Below are positions 1-7,878 of a stretch of 64,000 nucleotides of DNA, one piece after another. The DNA is taken from contig NZ_CP106881.1 of assembly GCF_023634805.2 (NCBI RefSeq), positions 1,116,001 to 1,180,000 of the forward strand, read 5' to 3'. The translations under genes were made by a program, and so were the position numbers. This DNA comes from Comamonas endophytica (GTDB lineage: Bacteria > Pseudomonadota > Gammaproteobacteria > Burkholderiales > Burkholderiaceae_C). The notes beneath the pieces were generated by a model. It was not told the DNA's origin. It did no database searches and was given only the letters and a program-made list of their open reading frames with translations. Each line of letters opens with the position of its first letter. The stretch's first letter is position 1.

Positions 1-130
1 GGACAGGCCCTTCACCCTTCGACAGGCTCAGGGCGAACGGGGGATAGGTTAAACGGCAGGGGCTTGTTCAGGGAGTGGCCTAAAACCGTTCGTCCTGAGC
101 CTGTCGAAGGATGGACGGCCTGTCCTCAAG
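1..130. repeat. Dispersed inverted-repeat element, copy R1
   Basis: Two arms face each other: one at about 1-41 and its reverse complement at about 84-130. Each arm has the core CTTCGACAGGCTCAGG followed by GCGAACGG or ACGAACGG. The outer end of the right arm reads GGACGGCCTGTCCTCAAG. The same arms recur at six other intergenic places in the window. No gene is visible in this spacer, which lies downstream of the chemoreceptor gene. Confidence 0.85.
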
Positions 131-167
131 TTGAGCCGCTCTTTCGCGCGCCTGCCGCGAGGAATGC

Positions 168-1379
168 TCACCCCTCGATCGCTAGTACCCCGCGATGCGC
201 TCCCCTGCCCACCGTCACTGGCGCCTCCTCCTCCAGCTTGAACGCCCCCACCGCGCGCTGCAGCTCCTGCACGCGCTGCGACAGCGCCTGCGCCGCGTGG
301 CCGGCCTGGCCCACCAGGTTGGCGTTCTCCTGGGTCGCGCCATCCATGTGCGCCACGGCCAGATTGACCTGGACGATGCCTTCGCTCTGCTCCTGCAGCG
401 CATGCGAGATCTCGCCCAACAGCCCCGTGACCTGGCCCACCGAGCCGACGATCTCCTGCATGGTCTTGCCGGCCTCGCCCACCAGGGCGGCACCGCTTTG
501 CACCTGGTCCACGCTGGCCGTGATCAGCGTCTTGACCTGCTTGGCGGCCTCGGCCGAGCGTCCGGCCAGGCTGCGCACCTCGCTGGCCACGACGGCAAAG
601 CCGCGGCCCTGGTCGCCGGCACGCGCGGCCTCCACCGCGGCGTTGAGCGCGAGGATATTGGTCTGGAAGGCAATGCCTTCGATCACCTGGATGATGTCGA
701 CGATCTTGCGCGAGCTGCCGCTGATGGCCTGCATGGTGTCCACCACCTGCCCCACCACCACGCCGCCACGCTCGGCCGTGGCCGACGCCCCCACGGCCAG
801 GCCGCTGGCCGAGCGCGCGCGGTCGGCGTTCTGGCGCACGGTGGCCGTGAGCTGCTCCATGCTGGCGGCGGTCTGGGTCAGCGCCGCCACCTGGTCGTCG
901 GTGCGGCGCGACAGGTCGGCATTGCCGCCATCGATCTCGGAGGCCGACACATAGATGGCATTGCTCGATTGCTGGATGCGGCCGACCAGTTCGGTCAACG
1001 TGTTCTCCATGGTGCCCAGCGCGCCCAGCAGGCGGCCGAAATCGCCCTGCAGGTCGGAGCTGAACTCCTGGCTCAGGTCGCCGGCGGCAACGGTCTCGGC
1101 AATCAGGATCGCCTGCTGCAGCGGCCGCACGATGCCGCGCTGCAGGCTGGCCCAGGCCGCCAGCGCCAGCACGAACACCGCGGCTCCCAGGCCCAGCACC
1201 CACCAGCGCACCTGCTCCACAGCCGCCTGGGCGATGTCGGTGGCGCCTCCGGCCTCCAGGGCACGCTCGGCGCCGCCCAGCTTCCAGCCGGCGACCACCA
1301 TCATCAGCGCCATCATTGCGCAAATGCCTCCAAAGGCGAGCACCAGCCTGGTGCCGATCTTCCAGCTGCCGAATCCCAT
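168..1379 (-). CDS. Methyl-accepting chemotaxis protein with a minimal periplasmic loop
   Basis: A 403-residue inner-membrane chemoreceptor that would signal to CheA/CheW. Two hydrophobic segments (residues about 10-33 and 58-79) are separated by only about 24 residues, so there is no room for a periplasmic ligand-binding domain. A HAMP-like region follows. The conserved signalling hairpin contains IAFQTNILALNAAVEAARAG and GRGFAVVASEVRSLAGRSA. There is no C-terminal NWETF-type methyltransferase tether; the protein ends GVLAIEG. I chose the ATG at 1379 because AAAGG lies just upstream; an upstream in-frame ATG would add 27 unrelated residues. The family call is firm. The stimulus is unknown and may be cytoplasmic or carried by the membrane segments. 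Confidence 0.93.
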   Translation of the reverse strand: MGFGSWKIGTRLVLAFGGICAMMALMMVVAGWKLGGAERALEAGGATDIAQAAVEQVRWWVLGLGAAVFVLALAAWASLQRGIVRPLQQAILIAETVAAGDLSQEFSSDLQGDFGRLLGALGTMENTLTELVGRIQQSSNAIYVSASEIDGGNADLSRRTDDQVAALTQTAASMEQLTATVRQNADRARSASGLAVGASATAERGGVVVGQVVDTMQAISGSSRKIVDIIQVIEGIAFQTNILALNAAVEAARAGDQGRGFAVVASEVRSLAGRSAEAAKQVKTLITASVDQVQSGAALVGEAGKTMQEIVGSVGQVTGLLGEISHALQEQSEGIVQVNLAVAHMDGATQENANLVGQAGHAAQALSQRVQELQRAVGAFKLEEEAPVTVGRGAHRGVLAIEG

Positions 1380-1541
1380 GTCTGCCTTTCCCTGCGCCTG
1401 GCGCAACGACTTCTGTAATAGTGTTTGTGGCTCCGGCCCTGCCGGCACATCCTCTTGCATTTTGCAACAAACCGATCAATTTCCGATACCGGACATGCCC
1501 GCGGTCGGGACCGGGCGTCAACGGTCTGAGACAATCCACGC

Positions 1542-2210
1542 GTGGACTTCTCCGATCTCATCCAAACCGTTCTCATCTACGCCCTGCCCGTGCTGTTCGC
1601 CATCACGGTGCACGAGGCGGCCCATGGCTATGCCGCGCGCCATTTCGGCGACAACACGGCGCACATGCTGGGGCGCATCACGCTCAATCCCCTCAAGCAT
1701 ATCGACCCCATCGGCACGATCCTGATGCCGGTGATGCTGTATTTCGCCACCTCGGGCGCCTTCCTGTTCGGCTATGCAAAGCCCGTGCCGGTGCGTTTCG
1801 ACCACTTGCGCAACCCCAAGCGCGACATGATCTGGGTCTCGCTGGCGGGGCCGGCGTCGAACTTCTTCCAGGCCATCTTCTGGGCCGTGCTGCTGGTGGT
1901 GCTCGTGGGCACCGGCGTGCAGGAGCGCTTCTTCGTCGAGATGGCGCGCGCCGGCATTCTGGTCAACTTGGTGATGTGGGCCTTCAACCTGTTTCCGCTG
2001 CCGCCGCTCGACGGCGGGCGCATCCTCGTCGGCCTGCTGCCCTGGCGCATCGGCCAGCAGGTGGCGCGCATCGAGCCCTTCGGCTTCTTCATCGTGCTGG
2101 CGCTGGTGCTGTTCGGCATCGTCGGCAGCCTGTGGCTGCGCCCCTTGATGAGCCTGGGCTACAGCGCCATCGACCTGCTGCTGACCCCGCTGCTGGCGCT
2201 GCTGCGCTGA
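1542..2210 (+). CDS. Site-2 protease (M50) family membrane metallopeptidase
   Basis: A 222-residue polytopic inner-membrane protein. The zinc-binding HEAAH motif is at residues 24-28 in the first hydrophobic segment. The second metal motif, NLFPLPPLDGGR, lies near residues 148-160 and supplies the Asp ligand. Family members cleave substrates inside the membrane, but this short form lacks a PDZ domain and its substrate is unknown. The start is GTG (VDFSDLIQ) and no clear Shine-Dalgarno precedes it. It is transcribed away from the chemoreceptor gene and lies 36 nt ahead of trpS, so the two may be cotranscribed. Confidence 0.92.
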   Translation: MDFSDLIQTVLIYALPVLFAITVHEAAHGYAARHFGDNTAHMLGRITLNPLKHIDPIGTILMPVMLYFATSGAFLFGYAKPVPVRFDHLRNPKRDMIWVSLAGPASNFFQAIFWAVLLVVLVGTGVQERFFVEMARAGILVNLVMWAFNLFPLPPLDGGRILVGLLPWRIGQQVARIEPFGFFIVLALVLFGIVGSLWLRPLMSLGYSAIDLLLTPLLALLR

Positions 2211-2246
2211 GCGTTTTCCCGTTTTCGCGATCCATTGTTTCCCGCC

Positions 2247-3545
2247 ATGTCCCAAACCCGATTTCTCACCGGCATCACACCGTCGGGCACCCCGCATCTC
2301 GGCAACTACGTCGGCGCCATCCGCCCGGCCGTGCAATCGAGCCAGCGCGCCGATGTGCAGAGCTTCTACTTCCTGGCCGACTACCACGCGCTGATCAAGT
2401 GCTCCGATCCGGCGCGCGTGCAGCGCTCGACGCTGGAGATCGCCGCCAGCTGGCTGGCCGCGGGCCTGGACCCGGAGAAGGTCATGCTCTACCGCCAGTC
2501 CGACGTGCCCGAGATCACCGAGCTGTGCTGGCTGCTGACCTGCGTCACGGGCAAGGGCGTGCTCAACCGCGCCCATGCCTACAAGGCTTCGGTCGACAAG
2601 AACGTGGCCGCCGGCAATGACGTCGATGCCGATGTCACCGCCGGGCTGTTCATGTATCCGGTGCTGATGGCCGCCGACATATTGATGTTCCAGGCGCACA
2701 AGGTGCCGGTGGGCCGCGACCAGGTCCAGCACCTGGAGATGGCGCGCGACATCGCCTCGAGCTTCAACCATCTCTACGGCGAGCTGCTGGTGCTGCCCGA
2801 AGTGGTCATCGACGACAACGTCGCCACGCTGCCCGGCCTCGACGGCCGCAAGATGAGCAAGAGCTACAACAACACCATCCCGCTGTTCACGCCGCGCGAG
2901 CAGCTGCGCAAGCTGATCAACGGCATCACCACCGACTCGCGCGCGCCCGGCGAGCCCAAGGAGACCGAAGGCTCGGCGCTGTTCCAGCTGTTCCAGGCTT
3001 TTGCCTCGAACCCGGAAACCGAAGCGCTGCGCGCGCGCTACGCCCAGGGCATTGCCTGGGGCGATGCCAAGCAGCTGGTGTTCGAGCGCCTGGACCAGGA
3101 AATCGCGCCCATGCGCGCACGCTACGACAGCCTGATGGCCGACCCGGCGCAGATCGAGCGCATCCTGCGCACCGGCGGCGAACGCGCACGCGCGCTGGCC
3201 ACGCCGCTGATGCGCCAGCTGCGCGAAGCCGTCGGCCTGCGCAGCCTGGCACAGGCCCAGGCCCCGCAGGCCGCCAAGGCGCAGAAATCGGCGCTGCCGC
3301 AGTTCAAGCAGTACCGCGAAGCCGACGGCAAGTTCTATTTCAAGCTGCTGTCGGCCACGGGCCAGCTGCTGCTGCAGAGCACCGGTTTCGACGCGCCCAA
3401 GGAAGCGGGCCAGAGCATCGCGCGGCTGCAGCAGCAGGGCAGCGCGGCGCTGGCTGACCTGAGCGGGCGTCTGGCGCCCATCGAAGGGGTCGATGCGCAG
3501 GAAGTTGCGCAGGCTCTTGACCAACTGGTTGCGGCCAACGCATAA
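2247..3545 (+). CDS. trpS: Tryptophan--tRNA ligase with C-terminal YegP-like extension
   Basis: Class I aminoacyl-tRNA synthetase that charges tRNA-Trp in the cytoplasm. The HIGH-type motif PHLGN is at residues 16-20 and KMSKS at about 202-206. At 432 residues it is about 100 longer than the E. coli enzyme. After an Ala/Gln-rich linker the tail reads GKFYFKLLSATGQLLLQS, which resembles the small YegP/DUF1508 fold. I chose the ATG at 2247 because family members begin directly before RFLTGITPSG. A GC-rich hairpin (3551-3572) follows the stop but has no T-run. Confidence 0.97.
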   Translation: MSQTRFLTGITPSGTPHLGNYVGAIRPAVQSSQRADVQSFYFLADYHALIKCSDPARVQRSTLEIAASWLAAGLDPEKVMLYRQSDVPEITELCWLLTCVTGKGVLNRAHAYKASVDKNVAAGNDVDADVTAGLFMYPVLMAADILMFQAHKVPVGRDQVQHLEMARDIASSFNHLYGELLVLPEVVIDDNVATLPGLDGRKMSKSYNNTIPLFTPREQLRKLINGITTDSRAPGEPKETEGSALFQLFQAFASNPETEALRARYAQGIAWGDAKQLVFERLDQEIAPMRARYDSLMADPAQIERILRTGGERARALATPLMRQLREAVGLRSLAQAQAPQAAKAQKSALPQFKQYREADGKFYFKLLSATGQLLLQSTGFDAPKEAGQSIARLQQQGSAALADLSGRLAPIEGVDAQEVAQALDQLVAANA

Positions 3546-3591
3546 GACAAGGTGCCCTCCACGGAGGGCACCCGCACAGGCGGCAGATACG

Positions 3592-3624
3592 AAAAAGCCC
3601 CGGAATGTTTCCACTCCGGGGCTT
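3592..3624 (-). terminator. Intrinsic terminator downstream of tRNA-Arg
   Basis: A 10-bp stem (3595-3604 with 3615-3624) ends in CTTTTTC when read on the minus strand. It sits just past the 3' end of the tRNA. Confidence 0.75.
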
Positions 3625-3630
3625 GTCGTT

Positions 3631-3707
3631 TGGTGCGGCTGGCAGGAATCGAACCCACGACCCCTTGGTTCGTAGCCAAGTACTCTATCCAGCTGAGCTA
3701 CAGCCGC
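3631..3707 (-). tRNA. tRNA-Arg (anticodon ACG)
   Basis: A complete cloverleaf. The 7-bp acceptor stem is GCGGCTG/CAGCCGC. The anticodon loop CTACGAA sits in a 5-bp stem, and the T-loop is TTCGAAT. CCA is encoded. ACG (read as ICG) decodes CGU/CGC/CGA arginine codons. Confidence 0.96.
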
Positions 3708-3782
3708 TAAGCTTCGTATTCTAGCCGCACTTCCGGTAGCTCCAGGCAAAAAACCGGCTTTTTTTGCAATGCCGTGCCTGGG

Positions 3783-5258
3783 TCACCAGAAACCTGGCTC
3801 CTTGGCCCACTTCTGCATTCGCTGCTGCGAGGCATCGAGCAGCTGCGTGCGCTGCGCCGCAAGCCAGCCCAGCGCAAACCAGGCCTGGGGCTGCTGCTCC
3901 ACCAGCCGCCTGAATACTTCCTCGGCCACCACCAGATCGTTGTATTCACCCAGCGCATCCTGTGCCGGCTTGAGATCGGCGAGATAGGCTTCGACCTTCT
4001 TGGCGCGAAACAGCGAGGCGGTGAATTCAATGCCGTAGCGCAGCCGCTTGAGGCGCCGGCGCGCGCGGTGGCGCTGCTCGTCGTCCAGGTCCGCATAGCC
4101 CTTGGCGTCCTTCGCCAGCTGGCGCTGCAGACGCTCGAGCCGCTTCGCCGCCAGCTTGCGCACCTGGCGCTCGGGCGCCGCATCCTGCTCTTGCTTTGGC
4201 GCGCCGTTGGCAAACGCCATCAACGCCAGCCAAATGCGCGTGCTGGCCGGCGAGCGCAGGGTGTCGGCGGGGTCGGCGGCGGCTTCCTCGCCCTCCGGCT
4301 CGGGCAGCTCGGCCAGCGGGGCGCCAGACGCGCGCAGCGCCGGCAGCAGCCCTGCCTCGAGCGCATCGCGGTCGCGCAGCGCGCCCATCTGCCCGAACAG
4401 CCGGGCCAGCGCCGGCGCCCATTCCGGATCGACATTAGCGGACCAGTCGCCATAGATGCGCAGCGCCGTGCGCAGGCGGCGCAGCGCCACGCGCGCCTGG
4501 TGCAGATGCTCGGGCGCGGCGTCGCCACCGGCCACCTCGGCCACGTTTGGCAGCAGATGGGCCAAGCAAGCCGCGACCATCTGGCGCAGCGCCGCATCGG
4601 GCGACTGCAGGTCTTTCAGCATCACCGGCCGCGCATGCACGGCCAGCACGCTGCGCGCGCCGCGCGCCAGCTGCTGGCCGCGCTCGGCCTTGCTGATGAC
4701 ATCGAGCCACAGCCCATGGCGCTCGACCCAGCCCGAGGCCAGCGCCACGAGTGCCTCGACGGAGCCCTCCTTGAGCTCGAATTCGATCTCGTGCACTTCG
4801 CGGCAGGCACTGCCGGCGCGGATCTCGCCCACGTCCAGCGCGACTTCGACCTGCACGCCAGGGGCGCTGATCAGGCGCAGGCTGCGCTGCACATCGGTGG
4901 CATAGACCACCTGCAGGCGATCGGCGCGGCTGCCCAGCACGGCTGCCAGCCGCTTGCCGGCCTCCGTATCGGCATGCAGCGCCACATCGAGCACCGGCTC
5001 TCCATCCCCGTCGGCACGCGGCACCTCATGCTCCAGGCGAGTCCAGCGGTTCTCGCCCGGGCACTTGAGCGTCTGCACCCAGGCATCGCCCTCCTGGCGC
5101 AGTCGCAGCGAGATATGCGCCGCGGCCAGGCGCCGGTCGGGCGTATCGAAATACTGCGCCTGCAGGCGCAGTGTTTCTGCGTGGAGCTTGCCCAGCGCCT
5201 GCTGCAGGGAGTGGCGCCGCGCGGCCGGCACCTGGAACTTCAGTTCGATCTCGTTCAT
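3783..5258 (-). CDS. CYTH and CHAD domain-containing protein
   Basis: A 491-residue cytoplasmic protein. The N-terminal CYTH (triphosphate tunnel metalloenzyme) domain opens with the ExExK-type motif EIELK at residues 3-7. The C-terminal half is a helical CHAD domain rich in His/Arg/Lys, for example HRARRRLKRLRYGIEF. CYTH domains hydrolyse triphosphates such as inorganic triphosphate, and CHAD domains bind polyphosphate. A role in polyphosphate or triphosphate metabolism is therefore likely but not shown here. The ATG at 5258 is preceded at ideal distance by GGAGGG, so an ATG four codons upstream is rejected. Confidence 0.93.
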   Translation of the reverse strand: MNEIELKFQVPAARRHSLQQALGKLHAETLRLQAQYFDTPDRRLAAAHISLRLRQEGDAWVQTLKCPGENRWTRLEHEVPRADGDGEPVLDVALHADTEAGKRLAAVLGSRADRLQVVYATDVQRSLRLISAPGVQVEVALDVGEIRAGSACREVHEIEFELKEGSVEALVALASGWVERHGLWLDVISKAERGQQLARGARSVLAVHARPVMLKDLQSPDAALRQMVAACLAHLLPNVAEVAGGDAAPEHLHQARVALRRLRTALRIYGDWSANVDPEWAPALARLFGQMGALRDRDALEAGLLPALRASGAPLAELPEPEGEEAAADPADTLRSPASTRIWLALMAFANGAPKQEQDAAPERQVRKLAAKRLERLQRQLAKDAKGYADLDDEQRHRARRRLKRLRYGIEFTASLFRAKKVEAYLADLKPAQDALGEYNDLVVAEEVFRRLVEQQPQAWFALGWLAAQRTQLLDASQQRMQKWAKEPGFW

Positions 5259-5382
5259 GGAACCCTCCAATGCTGGGGAACATGCTGCCTTGACAGTCCC
5301 AGTCTTCGTGTTGTCTTGTGAATATAACGGCGGCTATGGGGCCGTGCGTGCCGTTTTAGCAGCATCGGATGACAGTCGGCAC

Positions 5383-6351
5383 CTAGTCCTTCACGGCAGG
5401 CTTGCGCGGGAGCTCTCGCTGGGGCAGCTTTCTTTGCGGTGTCGTGGGCGCATTGGCCAGCATCGCCGCGCTGCGCGCCTGCGCCGCCTGGATCATGGGC
5501 GATATCAGCTGGGTCTCGGGCAGGTTGTGCCAGTACTTGCGCGGCATTTCCTTGCACATGGCCGCCACCTTGAGCCGCGCGGGGTTGAAGATATGCGCGT
5601 AATAGGTGAGCCACAGGCCCTCGCCGGCGTCCAACGCGGGCGCATCCTCGGCGCTGGCGCCCGGCCCCCAGCTCAGCACGCCGGGGCGGGCCTTGAAGGG
5701 TTTGAGCGCGAAGTCGGGCTCCACGCCCTGCGCCGCCAGCGCGGCGACGTCGGGCGCATCGGGCCACCAGCGCAGGCTGACGCGCGGCGTGAGGATGGCC
5801 CAGCGCATGTTGGCGAAGCGCTTGACGAAAAACGGCGCCGCGGCATGCACGATATGGTGCACCGGCTCGAACCAGGCGACATGCAGCGGCCCGGCGCCAT
5901 CCACCGGGTCATCGGCCAGCGCCACGGGCCTGAAGCGCACGAAGGCATGGGTCTTGTGCACCTCGCGGCGCACGGCCTTGATCCAATGTTGCATCTGCAC
6001 GTGGTCGGCATCGAGCAGGTCGTGGCGCAGCGCGGGTTCATGCTGCATGCGCCACAGCAGCCGGTAGAGCAGCGCAAAGCGGTCGGGGTCGCAGTGCAGC
6101 AGGCAATGCTCGGCTTGTTCCAGCCAGGCGCGCGGCACGGTCAATGGACGCTCGGGGGACGATGCCGGCGCAGCCAGCGCGGAAGGCCCGGGCGGCGGCG
6201 CAAAAAGATCGGGCGCCTCGCGTTGCCCATCCTCGGTATGCCAGACGACCTGTTCGGGCGGCACCTGCTGCGACCACAGCCAGCGCGCAACGCTGCGCCA
6301 ATGCGCGAAGTCGGTGCCGTCGCCGGGCAGGATCAGGGTCTGCGCCGCCAT
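5383..6351 (-). CDS. DUF4130 (TIGR03915-type) putative DNA metabolism protein
   Basis: A 322-residue protein of the family always found next to a radical SAM protein (TIGR03916 type). It begins TLILPGDGTDFAHWRSVARW and carries family-typical stretches LLYRLLWRMQHEP and WAILTPRVSLRW. The end is a Lys/Arg/Pro-rich basic tail that could touch nucleic acid. In many relatives a UdgX-type uracil-DNA glycosylase domain is fused to the C-terminus; here the protein stops before one. It starts 5 nt after the radical SAM gene stop and so is in the same SOS-box operon. A role in DNA repair or modification is a family inference; no reaction is established. Confidence 0.88.
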   Translation of the reverse strand: MAAQTLILPGDGTDFAHWRSVARWLWSQQVPPEQVVWHTEDGQREAPDLFAPPPGPSALAAPASSPERPLTVPRAWLEQAEHCLLHCDPDRFALLYRLLWRMQHEPALRHDLLDADHVQMQHWIKAVRREVHKTHAFVRFRPVALADDPVDGAGPLHVAWFEPVHHIVHAAAPFFVKRFANMRWAILTPRVSLRWWPDAPDVAALAAQGVEPDFALKPFKARPGVLSWGPGASAEDAPALDAGEGLWLTYYAHIFNPARLKVAAMCKEMPRKYWHNLPETQLISPMIQAAQARSAAMLANAPTTPQRKLPQRELPRKPAVKD

Positions 6352-6356
6352 CGCAT

Positions 6357-7643
6357 CTAGAACAGGCTGGCCTGCACCGGCGGCGCCATCGGCTGGACCA
6401 GCTTGGCCGCCAGCAGCGGATCGTCAAGCCGCCGGCCCGGGCTCCAGCCCAGGCATTCGACGAAGGGCAGCACCTTCGACATGGGCACGCGCAGTCGCTC
6501 GATGTCGGCGCTGCGCAGCTGGCGAAAGCGGCGCACCGCCAGCAGCTTGTCGACGCTGCCCACGCCCAGGCCCGGCACGCGCAGCAGCATCTCGCGCGGC
6601 GCGGTGTTCAGGTCGACGGGGAAACGCTCGCGGTGCGCCAGCGCCCAGGCCAGCTTCGGGTCGTGCTCCAGCGACAGCATGCGCTTGCCCTGCGCGCCCG
6701 CGGGCACGATCTCGTGCGCCTCGAAGCCGTAGAAGCGCATCAGCCAGTCGGCCTGGTAGAGCCGGTGCTCGCGCACGAGTGGCGGGGCGATCAGCGGCAG
6801 CTCGGCCGTGGCATCGGGAATGGGGCTGAAAGCCGAGTAGTAGACGCGGCGCAGCCGATAGCCGGTGTAGAGCCTGGAGCTGGTGACGATGATGTCGCCA
6901 TCGTCCGCGCCATCGGCGCCGACGATCATCTGCGTGCTCTGGCCGCCAGGCGCAAAGGCCTTGGGCGCCGTGGGCCGGGTGCGGCACGAGCGCGGCATGG
7001 AGACGACGGAAGTCTTGCTCGCCTCCTTGCGCTCGGCCTTGGAGGTCGCGATGTGATCGTGCAGCTGGCCCATCGCCTGGTGGATGGTGGCGCTGCTTTT
7101 CTCGGGCGCGAGCTGCGCCAGGCCCTGCACCGTGGGCAGCTCGATATTGATGCTAAGTCGGTCGGCATAGAGGCCAGCTTCGGCCAAAAGCTCAGGGTCG
7201 GCATCGGGAATGGTCTTGAGATGGATGTAGCCCTTGAAGCCGTGCGTAAGGCGCAGCGTGCGCGCCACGCCGACGAGCTGCTCCATCGTGTAGTTGCTGC
7301 TGCGGATGATGCCGCTCGACAGGAACAGGCCCTCGATGCAGTTGCGCCGGTAGAAGTCGAGCGTGAGGTCGACGACCTCCGCCACCGAGAAGCGCGCGCG
7401 CGGGATGTTCGAGCTGACGCGGTTGATGCAGTACTTGCAGTCGTAGATGCAGAAATTGGTCAGCAGGATCTTCAGCAGCGAGATGCAGCGCCCGTCCGGC
7501 GTGTAGCTGTGGCAGATGCCGCTGCCCTCGGTCGAGCCGATGCCGCCGCCCACGGCATTGCGCTTGGCGCTGCCGCTCGAGGAGCAGGAGGCGTCGTATT
7601 TGGCGGCATCGGCCAGAACGGCGAGTTTGGTTTGCAATTCCAC
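6357..7643 (-). CDS. Putative DNA modification/repair radical SAM protein (TIGR03916 type)
   Basis: A 428-residue radical SAM enzyme. The [4Fe-4S]/SAM motif CIYDCKYC (CX3CX2C) is near residue 60, after the family-typical start LAVLADAAKYDASCSSSGS. A helix-hairpin-helix DNA-binding region (REMLLRVPGLGVGSVDKLL) lies near the C-terminus. I place the start at the GTG (7641-7643) that begins VELQTKLAV, because family members start just before this stretch. The frame stays open upstream but is unrelated to the family. A perfect LexA box (7643-7658) touches this GTG and no Shine-Dalgarno is visible, so the mRNA may be nearly leaderless. It leads an operon with the DUF4130 gene. Substrate unknown. 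Confidence 0.9.
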   Translation of the reverse strand: MELQTKLAVLADAAKYDASCSSSGSAKRNAVGGGIGSTEGSGICHSYTPDGRCISLLKILLTNFCIYDCKYCINRVSSNIPRARFSVAEVVDLTLDFYRRNCIEGLFLSSGIIRSSNYTMEQLVGVARTLRLTHGFKGYIHLKTIPDADPELLAEAGLYADRLSINIELPTVQGLAQLAPEKSSATIHQAMGQLHDHIATSKAERKEASKTSVVSMPRSCRTRPTAPKAFAPGGQSTQMIVGADGADDGDIIVTSSRLYTGYRLRRVYYSAFSPIPDATAELPLIAPPLVREHRLYQADWLMRFYGFEAHEIVPAGAQGKRMLSLEHDPKLAWALAHRERFPVDLNTAPREMLLRVPGLGVGSVDKLLAVRRFRQLRSADIERLRVPMSKVLPFVECLGWSPGRRLDDPLLAAKLVQPMAPPVQASLF

Positions 7644-7658
7644 TGTATGAATATACAG
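7643..7658. promoter_or_regulatory. LexA (SOS) box
   Basis: CTGTATGAATATACAG matches the proteobacterial LexA consensus CTGT-N8-ACAG exactly, and its AT-rich centre is also typical. It abuts the GTG start of the radical SAM gene. On the minus strand it contains a TATATT that could be the -10 element, so bound LexA would block RNA polymerase directly. Confidence 0.85.
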
Positions 7659-7767
7659 AAATAACAAACCATTACTTACGCCAAGGAAATAGCTGTTGCG
7701 TTCTCTGGCTCCCCTCCCGCTGGAGCTCGCACAACATACTGCAACAATCAGAAATATATAGAAGGGA

Positions 7768-7791
7768 TTTCCATTATGGAAAACTTTTCCA
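7768..7791. promoter_or_regulatory. Two overlapping 15-bp palindromes (operator or alternative hairpins)
   Basis: TTTCCATTATGGAAA (7768-7782) and TGGAAAACTTTTCCA (7777-7791) are each perfect 7+1+7 palindromes sharing their middle arm. They lie about 90 nt upstream of the ThuA-like lipoprotein gene, just downstream of a TATATA sequence (7755-7760). They could be operator half-sites or mutually exclusive RNA hairpins. Confidence 0.55.
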
Positions 7792-7878
7792 CAAAAATTC
7801 ATGCTCCGGGGGTCCCTCTGCCTTGCTCCAGCAGCGTACAGGGCCGGGCACCTCAACAATCAACGGAGACAGAGCCAT

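Noticed and set aside
3551..3572. Intrinsic terminator of trpS
   Set aside because: The hairpin GGTGCCCTCC/GGAGGGCACC is perfect but has almost no loop and no T-run on the plus strand, so I do not list it as a terminator.
7776..7878. Short leader peptide starting MENFSTKIHAPG upstream of the ThuA-like gene
   Set aside because: It overlaps the palindromes, has only a weak ribosome site and runs out of frame into the next gene. There is no regulatory amino-acid run to support a leader peptide.
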